Of a stretch of DNA of 28,492 nucleotides, positions 18,587 to 26,459 are shown piece after piece. Position 1 is the first letter of the stretch. The number at the start of each line of letters is the position of its first letter. The position numbers and the translations under genes are program-made. This DNA is from a virus: the IMG/VR virus record IMGVR_UViG_3300044730_000193, positions 1-28,492 of that record; one strand, given 5' to 3'. Under the pieces are notes generated by a model, which did no database searches, was not told the origin of the DNA, and saw only the letters and a program-made list of their open reading frames with translations.

Positions 18587-20718
18587 ACTACGTTGAGGAG
18601 TTCAAATGATGCTTTGCCTGTGGTCATGTTCAAGTTCACGTTGTTTATGATGTACTTGGTGTTGTTCCAGATGATTGCATTCTGAAGGTTCAGCGTGACA
18701 ATCGTACCGATGGGCAGCACCGCATCTACGTTGTAAACCCTGCGGCTCTTGTCGTATAGGTCGGTGATATAGTTGTTCCACTCGTTGTTGTAGAGGCTTT
18801 GGTTGACCGATTGCAGATGGTATGGGTCTATGTCTGCGCCAAACGTGATTGCGTGTGATGAGGCAGCACTTTGGTAGCGGTTTGACGTATTGGCATACCA
18901 AGCGATGTTCACTTGTTCGTGGCTACCATCTGCATTTACAAATGTTAAAGGATTTGTTTCTTCAAGGTCGTAGTTATCAAAGTACCCATAAAACAATACG
19001 GGTGCGCCCAAGTATGGGTTGAATATACCATCCTCGTTTGCTTCGCTTGTGATGCTTTTGTACACGAGTACGTTGGTGAGGGTGCTTGTATGTAGGTCGG
19101 TTAACCTTTCAAACAATGGGCATTCAAACGGCACTTCAATTAAAAACTGCTCGCCATCAAAAGTGAAGGTGTTGTTCAAATCCCCAAAGCCTACGTTGTT
19201 TGTCTGTAAGTATTGAAATCCAATTATTGCTTGGGTCTCTTGGTACTTAAATTCAATCTCCCTGTATAGCGGTGGTCTGTTTACTGCGTACTCCGTGATG
19301 TCAAGATAGGTCTGATAGTTTTGGTCAGTTCCTGCTGCATACCAATCATCTAACGGCTGAAGCAAGAAGCTCGTTGATGTAGTTGGCACAATCACCATAT
19401 TGTACATCTTGAGAATCCCTGCCAAGAAGTCCTTTACTTTTATTTCGGGCATTATGTCTTGCACCACCACTTGAAAAGAGTAAGTTGCGGATGCAGTTTG
19501 GTCTACCGAAAAACTTACGGCAGACGTATCGCCATCAACGGCAGAATAGTCCGTGCATTGATAGTTTAGTGTAGTAGCACTTTGAGGTCTGATAAGCAAC
19601 TGCACCGTATCACCTGCGGTAAACGACAAAGCAGCCATAGTTGTAGTTACCGAAGACGCAGCGTGAGCAGCAACCAATACAGAAAAATCAAACACCCCAT
19701 TACGAAATAATGAAAGCTCATAGGGCGCACTTACGTTTGCCATTGTAATATCCAAGTCGTATTGCTTGCTATCTACAACAGTCCAAGTATCGGTTGTCAA
19801 ATTGAACTGCGAACCGCTTCCTGTGTTTCGGTTCATATTTATTAACTGATAAGCAATGTCGTTGCCCCCTGCAAATAGATAGCCCTCGTAGCGATGCAGC
19901 CATAGCGACAAATCAACAAACGGAGTAGCAGACAAGAATGAGCCTGTAAACGTGATTCCGTATTGCGCTGCTATTGCATTAAGAATAGATTGAACCTTAA
20001 TTGCAGGCTTCAGCTCAAAGTAACGGATGCCGCGTTGCCCTACGCCTCCCGTTTTGTGAGCAATGTTATTCTCGTTATCAGCACCACCACCACTACCACT
20101 CTGATAAAACCAATTCTTTACAGGACTGCATAGCGGGTAGAACAAGCCTGTGTCATCATTGGTGGTTAGCTTATTAAATACCACAGTATCGGTGTACTCG
20201 TGGTTGAACTCTGCAAAGTCAACGTCATACAGATAGTCCTCGCCAAACAAATCAACAAGCGTTACCACATCCCCATAGAATGTCAGCGTGTACGCATAAG
20301 GCTCTGTGCCTTTTAACTGCACATTCTCTACCTCTATCACACCCGTACGGAATGGCAAAGAGTTTATTTCAATTCTTGCTTCTTGTCTAAACCTGCCATC
20401 AAAAGTATTGACTACACTTGTAGTACTTGCGCCCGAATTCCAAGCCGTGTTCCAAGAGTTCCAAGTGATGCCTATGCTATTCCACACAGGCGAGCCTCCC
20501 GTCTCGGTGGTGATTAGCGACTCCGTGATATTGGCGTTGTAGTAGTGCTGAAGTATCTCGTTATTGCGTGGGCTTGCAGGAATGGTAAACCCCTGCGTAA
20601 AGTCCGTGAACACCTTACTGATGTCCTGCACGTTTTGCACCGAGAGGTTGATGCTGATCTCCTCATCATCAAAAATATCAAGGCGAAAGCCATTGACGTA
20701 AATATCAACCTTGTTCAT
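18583..20718 (-). CDS. Large tail-tip / baseplate hub-like protein, 711 aa
   Basis: Begins MNKVDIYVNGFRLDIFDDEE and has a recognisable N-terminal domain (ISINLSVQNVQDISKVFTDF, GFTIPASPRNNEI) shared by tail proteins of many Bacteroidota phages. An odd Trp/Asn-rich stretch (VWNSIGITWNSWNTAWNSG, about residues 76-94) interrupts this domain. The rest is beta-rich with RQEARIEINSLPFRTGVIEV and YAYTLTFYGDVVTLVDLFGE, consistent with hub or distal-tail domains that assemble into rings. It would sit at the tail tip and carry the fibre. Start overlaps the upstream stop (ATGA). Confidence 0.65.
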   Translation of the reverse strand: MNKVDIYVNGFRLDIFDDEEISINLSVQNVQDISKVFTDFTQGFTIPASPRNNEILQHYYNANITESLITTETGGSPVWNSIGITWNSWNTAWNSGASTTSVVNTFDGRFRQEARIEINSLPFRTGVIEVENVQLKGTEPYAYTLTFYGDVVTLVDLFGEDYLYDVDFAEFNHEYTDTVVFNKLTTNDDTGLFYPLCSPVKNWFYQSGSGGGADNENNIAHKTGGVGQRGIRYFELKPAIKVQSILNAIAAQYGITFTGSFLSATPFVDLSLWLHRYEGYLFAGGNDIAYQLINMNRNTGSGSQFNLTTDTWTVVDSKQYDLDITMANVSAPYELSLFRNGVFDFSVLVAAHAASSVTTTMAALSFTAGDTVQLLIRPQSATTLNYQCTDYSAVDGDTSAVSFSVDQTASATYSFQVVVQDIMPEIKVKDFLAGILKMYNMVIVPTTSTSFLLQPLDDWYAAGTDQNYQTYLDITEYAVNRPPLYREIEFKYQETQAIIGFQYLQTNNVGFGDLNNTFTFDGEQFLIEVPFECPLFERLTDLHTSTLTNVLVYKSITSEANEDGIFNPYLGAPVLFYGYFDNYDLEETNPLTFVNADGSHEQVNIAWYANTSNRYQSAASSHAITFGADIDPYHLQSVNQSLYNNEWNNYITDLYDKSRRVYNVDAVLPIGTIVTLNLQNAIIWNNTKYIINNVNLNMTTGKASFELLNVV

Positions 20719-21944
20719 CGTACCAAACTGCGCTCATCAAATCCAAAGTCAAAGGACATTGTGTAATTGATAAGCTTTGTGTTCACGCTCTTTTGGTATT
20801 CTATGCTGCCACGATTCGGAACTGCACTTACCCAATTACTATTGGTATAGACCGCAACATACTCGCTCATCAGAATGTCCTCAATAGTCTCATCGTAGTT
20901 TTGGTCAACGAACCCTGTGTTTAGAGATAGGGTGTTGCGAGAGTTGACGTTGAAGGATTGGTACTTGCCTACCTCCAATGAAGGGGTGGTGAAGCCATCG
21001 TTGTAGATGCTCTTTTGGTAGGAGTCTTGCGTGAAGTTACCACGCTCATCGCTGCGCTTGAAGAAGGTGATAAAGTCAGCAACTCCAAAGCGGTTGATGA
21101 ACGCCACCTGCACAGGCGTGTACTTTGCCTCACATTGAACATAGTACCTCACCGTTCCAATCGTGGTATTGGATGCATTTTTTAGTATCACATCGTAGTA
21201 CTGCCCTATGCCACCATTAGGTTGCTCGCTTGGCTTTATCTCGGTAGGTAAAAAAGGATTGTTCTCAAGGTTTGCAGCACCTACTCCTGCATAGATTACA
21301 AGGTTTTGTGAGTTGTTGGTTGCGCGTGTTGGTGGGGCGGTGCTGACGGAACTCACATAAAAATCATCGGAATCACCACTCTGCCAACTGATGATAATTT
21401 TAGCAAGACCATTATTGACGCTATTGTTAATTGCAAGGGATTCATAGTTGCCTACAAGCACCTGCCGATTGCGATTCGTGGCAAGCACGGCCTGCGTTAC
21501 CGCAACAGGTGCGATGTTATCACGGGTTGCCCATCCATCAGTCGTTAGGTATGCGTAGGCAGTAGGGGATTCATCGGGGAAGGTTGCATTAGCAGGTGCT
21601 GCTCCGTTATTAGAGAATGTCACAGAGCCTTCGGGTACTATCCACAACGCCTCACCTTGTGGGCTTTGCGTGTAGCCTATGTCATTCCATACGCTGAAGT
21701 CGTGGTAGAACTCCGAGCGCACAAGGTCGCTGATTTCAAAGTTGATGACTTGGTTTATTGAATAGTCTTTGCTCAACGAATAGTTAAACGAACCCGATGC
21801 AGCAAGGACACCCGTGCGAATACGCAGGTTTAAGTCCATCTCTGTGAGCGTGTCAAGAGCAAGAGCGTTATTCTTTGCCGTGATAAATTGTGGGCTTCTT
21901 GCCATTGCAAGGCTGCTCGGTGTGGAAAATACAGGTGTACTCAT
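20715..21944 (-). CDS. Tail-associated structural protein, 409 aa
   Basis: Begins MSTPVFSTPSSLAMARSPQF. The N-terminal ~100 residues (FNYSLSKDYSINQVINFEIS, DLVRSEFYHDFSVW) fit a beta-sandwich found in tail proteins of Bacteroidota phages. The middle is a set of repeats of beta strands with GNYESLAINNSVNNGLAKII and YYVQCEAKYTPVQVAFINRF, the latter followed by a short helical region and DFITFFKRSDERGNFTQDSY. Likely a distal tail or adaptor component because it lies immediately before the 711-aa hub-like gene. Starts at ATG overlapping the gp10-like stop. Confidence 0.65.
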   Translation of the reverse strand: MSTPVFSTPSSLAMARSPQFITAKNNALALDTLTEMDLNLRIRTGVLAASGSFNYSLSKDYSINQVINFEISDLVRSEFYHDFSVWNDIGYTQSPQGEALWIVPEGSVTFSNNGAAPANATFPDESPTAYAYLTTDGWATRDNIAPVAVTQAVLATNRNRQVLVGNYESLAINNSVNNGLAKIIISWQSGDSDDFYVSSVSTAPPTRATNNSQNLVIYAGVGAANLENNPFLPTEIKPSEQPNGGIGQYYDVILKNASNTTIGTVRYYVQCEAKYTPVQVAFINRFGVADFITFFKRSDERGNFTQDSYQKSIYNDGFTTPSLEVGKYQSFNVNSRNTLSLNTGFVDQNYDETIEDILMSEYVAVYTNSNWVSAVPNRGSIEYQKSVNTKLINYTMSFDFGFDERSLVR

Positions 21945-22459
21945 CGTGTGGTTCTAAAGTCTTCTTCTGTTAGTTTGAATGCCTCTACTAATTCGGGCGG
22001 TAATTTTGCAAAGCCAAGTTTGAATGGTGTGGTAAAGAAATTAGTTGGTCTAATACCCTGCCGAAATACGGACTCACGGACTGCAAACGGATTCAGCCCC
22101 TTGCTCTCTGCCCAAGCCTTGAATGCAGATACAGGAGGCTTCTTGTCTTTATAGGCAAATGGACTATTGGGTGCTTTCTGCCTCCATATCTTGCCTTTGT
22201 TGTTTCGCCTGTTGAATGCGCTTGTAGTCTTTCTTGTGCCTCCTGCTCCCTTTACGCCTTGATCTTGGAACTGACCATAATCCTCCATAAAGAAACTCAT
22301 TGAGAACTTATCATTTGAGTAGTACACGCTATACCGAAGTGAATTGTAAAGGGTCTTGTTGAAGTTGTGCTTGCCTTTGGTGAGATTACTCCTCGCCTGT
22401 TGAATGACATATTTGCCAAACTTAATAAGTACCGCAGCAACCAAGTCCTCCCGTGCCAT
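21941..22459 (-). CDS. HK97 gp10-like tail completion protein, 172 aa
   Basis: Begins MAREDLVAAVLIKFGKYVIQ and resembles the HK97 gp10 family, which helps join the tail to the head. The family pattern of an N-terminal helix, a conserved RSNLTKGKHNFNKTLYNSLR, a DYGQFQDQGVKGAGG loop with Gly-rich turn and a C-terminal helix (PPELVEAFKLTEEDFR) is visible. A basic, Ala-rich surface fits nucleic-acid or capsid contacts. It is next to the tail terminator-like gene, as usual for this family. Confidence 0.7.
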   Translation of the reverse strand: MAREDLVAAVLIKFGKYVIQQARSNLTKGKHNFNKTLYNSLRYSVYYSNDKFSMSFFMEDYGQFQDQGVKGAGGTRKTTSAFNRRNNKGKIWRQKAPNSPFAYKDKKPPVSAFKAWAESKGLNPFAVRESVFRQGIRPTNFFTTPFKLGFAKLPPELVEAFKLTEEDFRTTR

Positions 22460-22460
22460 T

Positions 22461-22928
22461 TTAGCAGATGCTTATCTCGGTGTTTGCAAGCAGCACGTCA
22501 AACGTGGCAGTCCACCCTGCAAGCAGGTTCTCAAACCTCTCGCTAAAGGGAACGCAAGAAGCAGTACCATCCAACTGATAAAGGTCGGTGTACAGAGTAC
22601 CCCTGCGCAGCTCTGTCACCACATCGTTGATTACTGCAAGCTGCGTGTTCAGTATGTTTTGCTCGTTGCTGATGCCATAGAACGGCTCTGCCTGCAATCG
22701 TGGATTCTCTTTGGTCTCATCTACCAAGTCCATACAAACTATGCTCACGTTCATCCGTACTATCTGTCCCTCGAATGTTGCTTGGTTGATAATGATGTGC
22801 GACAAAGGGAAGATGGTCTGCTTGTTTAGGTCGATGTCGAATATGTCACCCGTTGTTACCACGTTGACTTGGCTATTGGCTTCAAGCGTATCTTTTAGTT
22901 TGGTGGTGATGTCGTAGAACTGTCTCAT
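22461..22928 (-). CDS. Tail terminator-like protein, 155 aa
   Basis: Begins MRQFYDITTKLKDTLEANSQ and has the pattern of Bacteroidota-phage tail completion proteins: DIDLNKQTIFPLSHIIINQA, RMNVSIVCMDLVDETKENPR, QNILNTQLAVINDVVTELRR, RFENLLAGWTATFDVLLANT. The alternation of strands and helices resembles gpU-type tail terminators, which cap the tube. The start overlaps the chaperone -1 frame stop (ATGA). Position between the chaperone genes and gp10-like gene supports the call. Confidence 0.65.
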   Translation of the reverse strand: MRQFYDITTKLKDTLEANSQVNVVTTGDIFDIDLNKQTIFPLSHIIINQATFEGQIVRMNVSIVCMDLVDETKENPRLQAEPFYGISNEQNILNTQLAVINDVVTELRRGTLYTDLYQLDGTASCVPFSERFENLLAGWTATFDVLLANTEISIC

Positions 22929-23182
22929 TTTATTGACTTTTTTATTAGGTCGTTTTCAACTTCTTGCTTTTGCTTTTCGAATGTGAGGAAATGAAGACAC
23001 TCTTGGAGTTCCAATTTAGTGACTCCTCCAAACCTTCTAATATCTCCTTGAGCAAGTTGATATATTGTAGCGTACCATCCCCAACGAGCGGCGAATTGTC
23101 CTTGCTTGGAGTATTCGTTTTCTGGTTCCCGTTCTCCAAAGAGGTCAGGGAAGCCCGCAATAATTCGTTCCCTAAACGCCAA
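22925..23182 (-). CDS. -1 frame of the tail assembly chaperone pair (gpT-like extension), 85 aa
   Basis: Reads as LAFRERIIAGFPDLFGEREP, EYSKQGQFAARWGWYATIYQ, RRFGGVTKLELQECLHFLTF and a Lys-rich tail. The WGWY-x-x-IY-x-LA-x-GD-I-x-x-F-x-x-VTKL pattern is one I recall after the chaperone gene of Bacteroidota phages. It opens with TTG in the slippery T9 run at 23189..23181, exactly where a -1 shift from the 238-aa frame would enter. It is therefore either a separate TTG-started ORF or, more likely, the C-terminal part of a 245-aa fusion (160 upstream residues plus 85). It overlaps the other frame across 238 bases. Confidence 0.7.
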   Translation of the reverse strand: MAFRERIIAGFPDLFGEREPENEYSKQGQFAARWGWYATIYQLAQGDIRRFGGVTKLELQECLHFLTFEKQKQEVENDLIKKSIK

Positions 23183-23661
23183 AAAAAAAGCGATGCTCCC
23201 ATTGCAACACTCATCGGGGCTTGCTTCATCTGCTCCGAATACCTGCTTGACCCTTCGTATGGCTCTATCAGATACCGATGCTTGACCTCGCTTGTGATAG
23301 GGCGATACAATACCGCCATCACTTTGTGTAGGTCTTGCACATCTTGCAGGTAGCCATCAAGGTCAACAAACTCACCATAGGTGATATTGTCAAGCTCTGG
23401 GATGAACCCGTACTTCGTGTCCCCCATCGTGAAGGTTGGCGTGAGGCTTGGCTTCTCATTTATCATGGCCATTATGTGCTTGCTGATGTGGCTCACATCT
23501 TTGATGCGCACATTGGGCAACTGCGCCAGAGGCACTCCGCAGAATATCTCAAGCATCTTGTGGGTCAAGAACTCCTCATCGCCCTCTAACCTCGCAAAGC
23601 GTTGGTATTGGTCAAGGGTGATCTCTGATAGGGCGGTGGGTACAATTACCTTTAGTTCCAT
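22945..23661 (-). CDS. Tail assembly chaperone (gpG-like) frame 0, 238 aa
   Basis: Begins MELKVIVPTALSEITLDQYQ and has the helical LTHKMLEIFCGVPLAQ and GEFVDLDGYLQDVQDL segments of chaperone-like proteins I recall from this phage group. At residues 158-160 (Leu-Phe-Phe) the message passes through a run of nine Ts. Frame 0 continues after the run with WRLGNELLRASLTSLENGN, DGTLQYINLLKEILEGLEES and a Ser/Lys tail, also protein-like. Siphoviruses commonly make a short chaperone and a -1 frameshifted longer one in a set ratio for tail assembly. The late leader element precedes its ATG by 7 bases. Confidence 0.75.
   Translation of the reverse strand: MELKVIVPTALSEITLDQYQRFARLEGDEEFLTHKMLEIFCGVPLAQLPNVRIKDVSHISKHIMAMINEKPSLTPTFTMGDTKYGFIPELDNITYGEFVDLDGYLQDVQDLHKVMAVLYRPITSEVKHRYLIEPYEGSSRYSEQMKQAPMSVAMGASLFFWRLGNELLRASLTSLENGNQKTNTPSKDNSPLVGDGTLQYINLLKEILEGLEESLNWNSKSVFISSHSKSKSKKLKTT
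23181..23189 (-). promoter_or_regulatory. Slippery T9 run, probable programmed -1 frameshift site
   Basis: On the minus strand the message reads CTT TTT TTT TGG in frame 0. T_TTT_TTT is a valid -1 slippery heptamer; slipping back one base enters TTG GCG TTT, the -1 frame of 22925..23182. Confidence 0.6.
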
Positions 23662-23668
23662 TGTATTA

Positions 23669-23681
23669 AAATAACCTTTTA
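23669..23681 (-). promoter_or_regulatory. Late leader element (TAAAAGGTTATTT)
   Basis: Minus-strand TAAAAGGTTATTT, 7 bases before the chaperone ATG; identical to the copy at 13500..13512. Confidence 0.5.
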
Positions 23682-23684
23682 GTT

Positions 23685-24845
23685 TTAGCGTATGGCATAC
23701 CTGCCAAAGTTAGGTCTGCTCAACTTGTTGTAGGTGGCATAGCGAAGCGCATCTATGGCGTGGTTGAACGCATCTATGGGTTTGTTGAGCAGGTTGCCGT
23801 TCTTGTCCTCTACCCACTTGTAGTTCTGAAGTTCCTTGATTAGGTTGCTGCTTCGTGGGGTAACAAATAGCTTGTGCCGCTTCAGCACGTCAATACCCAC
23901 TATTACGCTATCTGCGCCCTTCTGCGTAGGTTTCACGTTCCATCCCATACGATGCAGCTCCTCAATAGATTTGGGTTCAGCAGAGTCAGCATATATCTCT
24001 GCCCTTCGGTCAAGCCCAAGTGAGGCAAGTACGTTGCTGATGTCGGGGTTGGTCATCCCCGTGCGGTAGATAAGCTCATCCACATAAAGATTATCCCCCG
24101 ACTTGTAAACCGCCACAAGTGCGGTTGGGTCGTTGGTGTAACCAAAGTCCATCCCGTGACATAGGAGCGTGGCATCCGTTGGTATCTCTGCCTGCCCGTA
24201 TTGGAAGATGGTGGCTCTGCTCATCCCCCTCTCACCCAGACCATAGATACGCCAGTAGTCATTGTCCGTATGTTGCAGCCTCTCTATCTCCTCCACGATT
24301 GAGGCATCCAAGAACGGGTTATCAAGGTATGTGGATTGGATATAGGTAACGTCATCCCTTGTCAGCAACTTATCGTATATCCAATGGAACGCATCAGAGG
24401 GGTTGTAGTCAACCCATATCTTGCCTGTGGTACGAATCAAGAGCTGAAAGAAATCCTCCCAAGTGAGTTCGTTTGCCTCATTGCAGAATAGGTAATCACG
24501 TCTTGCTCCCCGTTTCTTCTGCGGTTGGTCAAGGCTGATAAACTCAAAGAGGTTCCCGTTTAGCTCGTAGGTGTAGTCGCTCTTGTTATGCCGTGCCTCA
24601 TCGTAGAGACTATTGGCATTTAGGATTTCAAAGAAGTCACGATAGGCCGTCATCTTGAGAGACGGCAGAGACTTGCGGACAATGGAATACACCTTACCCC
24701 TGTCCTCCATCGCCATCACGATGAGCATCTGCAAAAGCGAGTAGGTCTTACCAGAACGACTGCCGCCTTGATTGACTACTATCCGAGTTGGGGCGGTGTA
24801 GTTCTTCTCAAAGAGTTCGCTACTCTTGATGTTTAGCTCGGACAA
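23685..24845 (-). CDS. terL: Terminase large subunit, 386 aa
   Basis: ATP-powered DNA packaging motor plus headful nuclease. Walker A is GGSRSGKT at residues 27-34; Walker B is YLFCNEAN at 118-125, followed by the coupling ELTWEDF. The RNase H-like nuclease domain shows MDFGYTNDPTA with Asp233, EIYADSAEP with Asp287 and DAFNHAIDALRY with Asp358/365. The compact size and order resemble PBSX/Terminase_3-type enzymes. The frame can only open with TTG at 24845 (a stop lies two codons upstream), and it overlaps the small subunit by 26 bases, suggesting translational coupling. Confidence 0.95.
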   Translation of the reverse strand: MSELNIKSSELFEKNYTAPTRIVVNQGGSRSGKTYSLLQMLIVMAMEDRGKVYSIVRKSLPSLKMTAYRDFFEILNANSLYDEARHNKSDYTYELNGNLFEFISLDQPQKKRGARRDYLFCNEANELTWEDFFQLLIRTTGKIWVDYNPSDAFHWIYDKLLTRDDVTYIQSTYLDNPFLDASIVEEIERLQHTDNDYWRIYGLGERGMSRATIFQYGQAEIPTDATLLCHGMDFGYTNDPTALVAVYKSGDNLYVDELIYRTGMTNPDISNVLASLGLDRRAEIYADSAEPKSIEELHRMGWNVKPTQKGADSVIVGIDVLKRHKLFVTPRSSNLIKELQNYKWVEDKNGNLLNKPIDAFNHAIDALRYATYNKLSRPNFGRYAIR

Positions 24846-25119
24846 TCTCTACTTTGATTTTGGTTAGCTCATCCGATACCTCGTGTGAGTTCTCCACCCT
24901 TGCGAGTTTGGGAGTCGTGTACTCTGCCATCTTGTTCAAGAGGTCAAGTGCGCCCTTCGGGTCATCAGCAGCAACTTGGGTGAGCCATAAGGTCATATTC
25001 TCAAGGTTGGCTTCAATGAGGGTTTGGAATGCCTCCCGTATTTTATTGGTGGTCTTGTTTGGTGTTCCGCTTGGCCTTCCTGTGTTGCCTGCTATGAACC
25101 TGCCTTTGTCATCTTTCAT
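24820..25119 (-). CDS. terS: Terminase small subunit-like protein, 99 aa
   Basis: Predicted to recognise phage DNA and start packaging with the large subunit. It begins MKDDKGRFIAGNTGRPSGTP and continues NKTTNKIREAFQTLIEANLE. The G-R-F-x-x-G-N-x-G-R-P-x-G-(T/S)-x-N-K signature is common in small terminases and related DNA-binding proteins of this phage group. The helical region at 30-80 may oligomerise. The late leader element lies about 33 bases upstream. The assignment rests on motif and its place before terL. Confidence 0.75.
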   Translation of the reverse strand: MKDDKGRFIAGNTGRPSGTPNKTTNKIREAFQTLIEANLENMTLWLTQVAADDPKGALDLLNKMAEYTTPKLARVENSHEVSDELTKIKVEIVRAKHQE

Positions 25120-25150
25120 ATCCGTTCAATTCCGTTATTTTCGGTTGTAT

Positions 25151-25411
25151 CTAAATAACCCTTTTTGATAGGTGGTGATCGTGTGTTGCGGTTAGCATCT
25201 CTTTGTGCTGCTTCTTATCCCCATATTCTGTATGGCAATTACGGCATAGTGCCATCAGATTCTCGATGGTGTCAGCGAGCTTGCTTCCACCCATCCCTCT
25301 AGACTCTATGTGGTGTATGTCTTGCGCTTGGGCTTGACATACCTCGCAGGGGATGAAGTCAGTTGTGGAGTAGCCCATCCCTTTTAGGTAGACCTTTGTG
25401 TGGTTTTTCAC
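25151..25411 (-). CDS. HNH endonuclease, 86 aa
   Basis: Compact HNH nuclease with a structural zinc site: PCEVC (Cys22, Cys25) and LCRNCH (Cys56, Cys59). The catalytic motif is DIHHIESRGMGGSK (His33/34), with Asn51 and His60 completing HNH. Phages often place an HNH nuclease beside the terminase, where it assists in cos-type cleavage or maturation in HK97-like systems. I favour GTG at 25411, which overlaps the methyltransferase stop (GTGA); a TTG at 25426 is the longest option. Confidence 0.85.
   Translation of the reverse strand: MKNHTKVYLKGMGYSTTDFIPCEVCQAQAQDIHHIESRGMGGSKLADTIENLMALCRNCHTEYGDKKQHKEMLTATHDHHLSKRVI
25153..25165 (-). promoter_or_regulatory. Late leader element variant (AAAAGGGTTATTT)
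   Basis: Minus-strand AAAAGGGTTATTT, 33 bases before the terminase small subunit ATG. One base different from the 13500/23669 element and overlapping the HNH stop. Confidence 0.4.
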
Positions 25412-25935
25412 CTTTGGTAAATCCAACAGTCATCAATGAACCAAGCACGGGGGAGTAGTTCATCTACCGCTTGGATTACTCCCTGCCAATGTTCATGGTA
25501 GTCATCTCCTGCGATGAAGCCACCCTTCTTTACTTTGGGCAACCATAGCTTGATGTCTTCCTTTACCGCCTCATAGGTATGGGTAAGGTCTATGAATACC
25601 ACGTCTAAAGATTCGTTGGCAAACTTCTTTGATGCTACTTTGGATGTTGCTTTGATTGCCTTGTACTTGCGGTCTCCCATATTCTCCACAAAGAGATTGT
25701 AGATGTTTTGCTGCGTTGCAAGTTTATGTGTGGTCGTGAGTTCGTTTGGCGAACCCTTCCAAGTGTCAACGATTGTGATTTCTTGGGATGTTGCTTTGTC
25801 GCATAGGTAGGCTGATGACTTACCTAGCCACGCACCCAGTTCTACGAAGGTGCCGTCTTCTGGCATATTGGCAAGGAGGTAGTCGTATGCTGCTTGGTGG
25901 TTGAACCACCCGTCTATTTGTTTGCTAGTTTTCAT
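25408..25935 (-). CDS. Class I SAM-dependent methyltransferase, 175 aa
   Basis: Rossmann-fold methyltransferase of the Methyltransf_24 type. Motif I is FVELGAWLGKSSAYL (residues 30-44), where ELGxxxGxS binds SAM. ITIVDTW gives the acidic end of strand 2, and VVFIDLTHTYEAVKEDIKLW with KVKKGGFIAGDDYHE gives the motif typical of enzymes acting on sugars or small molecules rather than on DNA. The ATG at 25935 overlaps the upstream TGA (ATGA). Together with the two glycosyltransferases it could methylate a transferred sugar on the virion or host surface; the substrate is not visible. Confidence 0.85.
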   Translation of the reverse strand: MKTSKQIDGWFNHQAAYDYLLANMPEDGTFVELGAWLGKSSAYLCDKATSQEITIVDTWKGSPNELTTTHKLATQQNIYNLFVENMGDRKYKAIKATSKVASKKFANESLDVVFIDLTHTYEAVKEDIKLWLPKVKKGGFIAGDDYHEHWQGVIQAVDELLPRAWFIDDCWIYQR

Positions 25936-26459
25936 TTTAGGGCGTTGTAGTAGCAAAGGTACTGCTCTACGCATATAAGTGTGCCAAGCCTTGCGGCTTC
26001 ACTAGCAAAGATACCATCGGCCTCATAGGACATTTCAAAGCGTAGGTTGGGCAGGTCGTAGGGCTTAAACATATAACAGGCGGTGTCTATGTTGCCGACT
26101 TGGGGTTGGTCGGTAGGGCGTAGCCTGCCACCTTGCCCCCACGTTACGATTGAACAGTCAAGGGAGTTTAGGTTGTTCCACTCCTCAAGGAACTTTGGGT
26201 GCAGGATATTGTCATCATCCAAGAAGTACACCCAGTCCTCTGGAGTAAAGGAGTCAGCATACAATTCAAGGAACTCATTGCGTAAGGGGTTACCCATATT
26301 GCCTGTGCGTGTAGAGTAGTGTGTGATTGATGCGCCTGTTGCTCCCTTGAAGTCGGTAGCAGCATCCATCATCACCACCCATGTGGCGTAGTTGGGGATG
26401 TGTTGTTTTAGCCTTACTAGGTTTTGAGGTCGTGAGCAGGGCGTGACTATGTAAAGCAT
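25932..26459 (-). CDS. GT-A glycosyltransferase, GT43/GT2-like, 175 aa
   Basis: Begins MLYIVTPCSRPQNLVRL, resembling the VTP-x-SRP opening of GT43-type glucuronosyltransferases. GNPLRNEFLEL corresponds to the sugar-nucleotide site, and DWVYFLDDDNILHP contains the metal-binding DDD (residues 81-83). WGQGGR and SYEADGIFASEAARLG fit the acceptor side. It lacks a transmembrane segment, so it is soluble. It overlaps the GT4-like gene by 13 bases and the methyltransferase by four. Confidence 0.8.
   Translation of the reverse strand: MLYIVTPCSRPQNLVRLKQHIPNYATWVVMMDAATDFKGATGASITHYSTRTGNMGNPLRNEFLELYADSFTPEDWVYFLDDDNILHPKFLEEWNNLNSLDCSIVTWGQGGRLRPTDQPQVGNIDTACYMFKPYDLPNLRFEMSYEADGIFASEAARLGTLICVEQYLCYYNALK

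Noticed and set aside
18602-18901. Minus-strand frame of 99 codons within the tail-tip gene
   Set aside because: Lies wholly inside the 711-aa gene in another frame and has a shadow-like composition rich in Arg, Gln and Pro.
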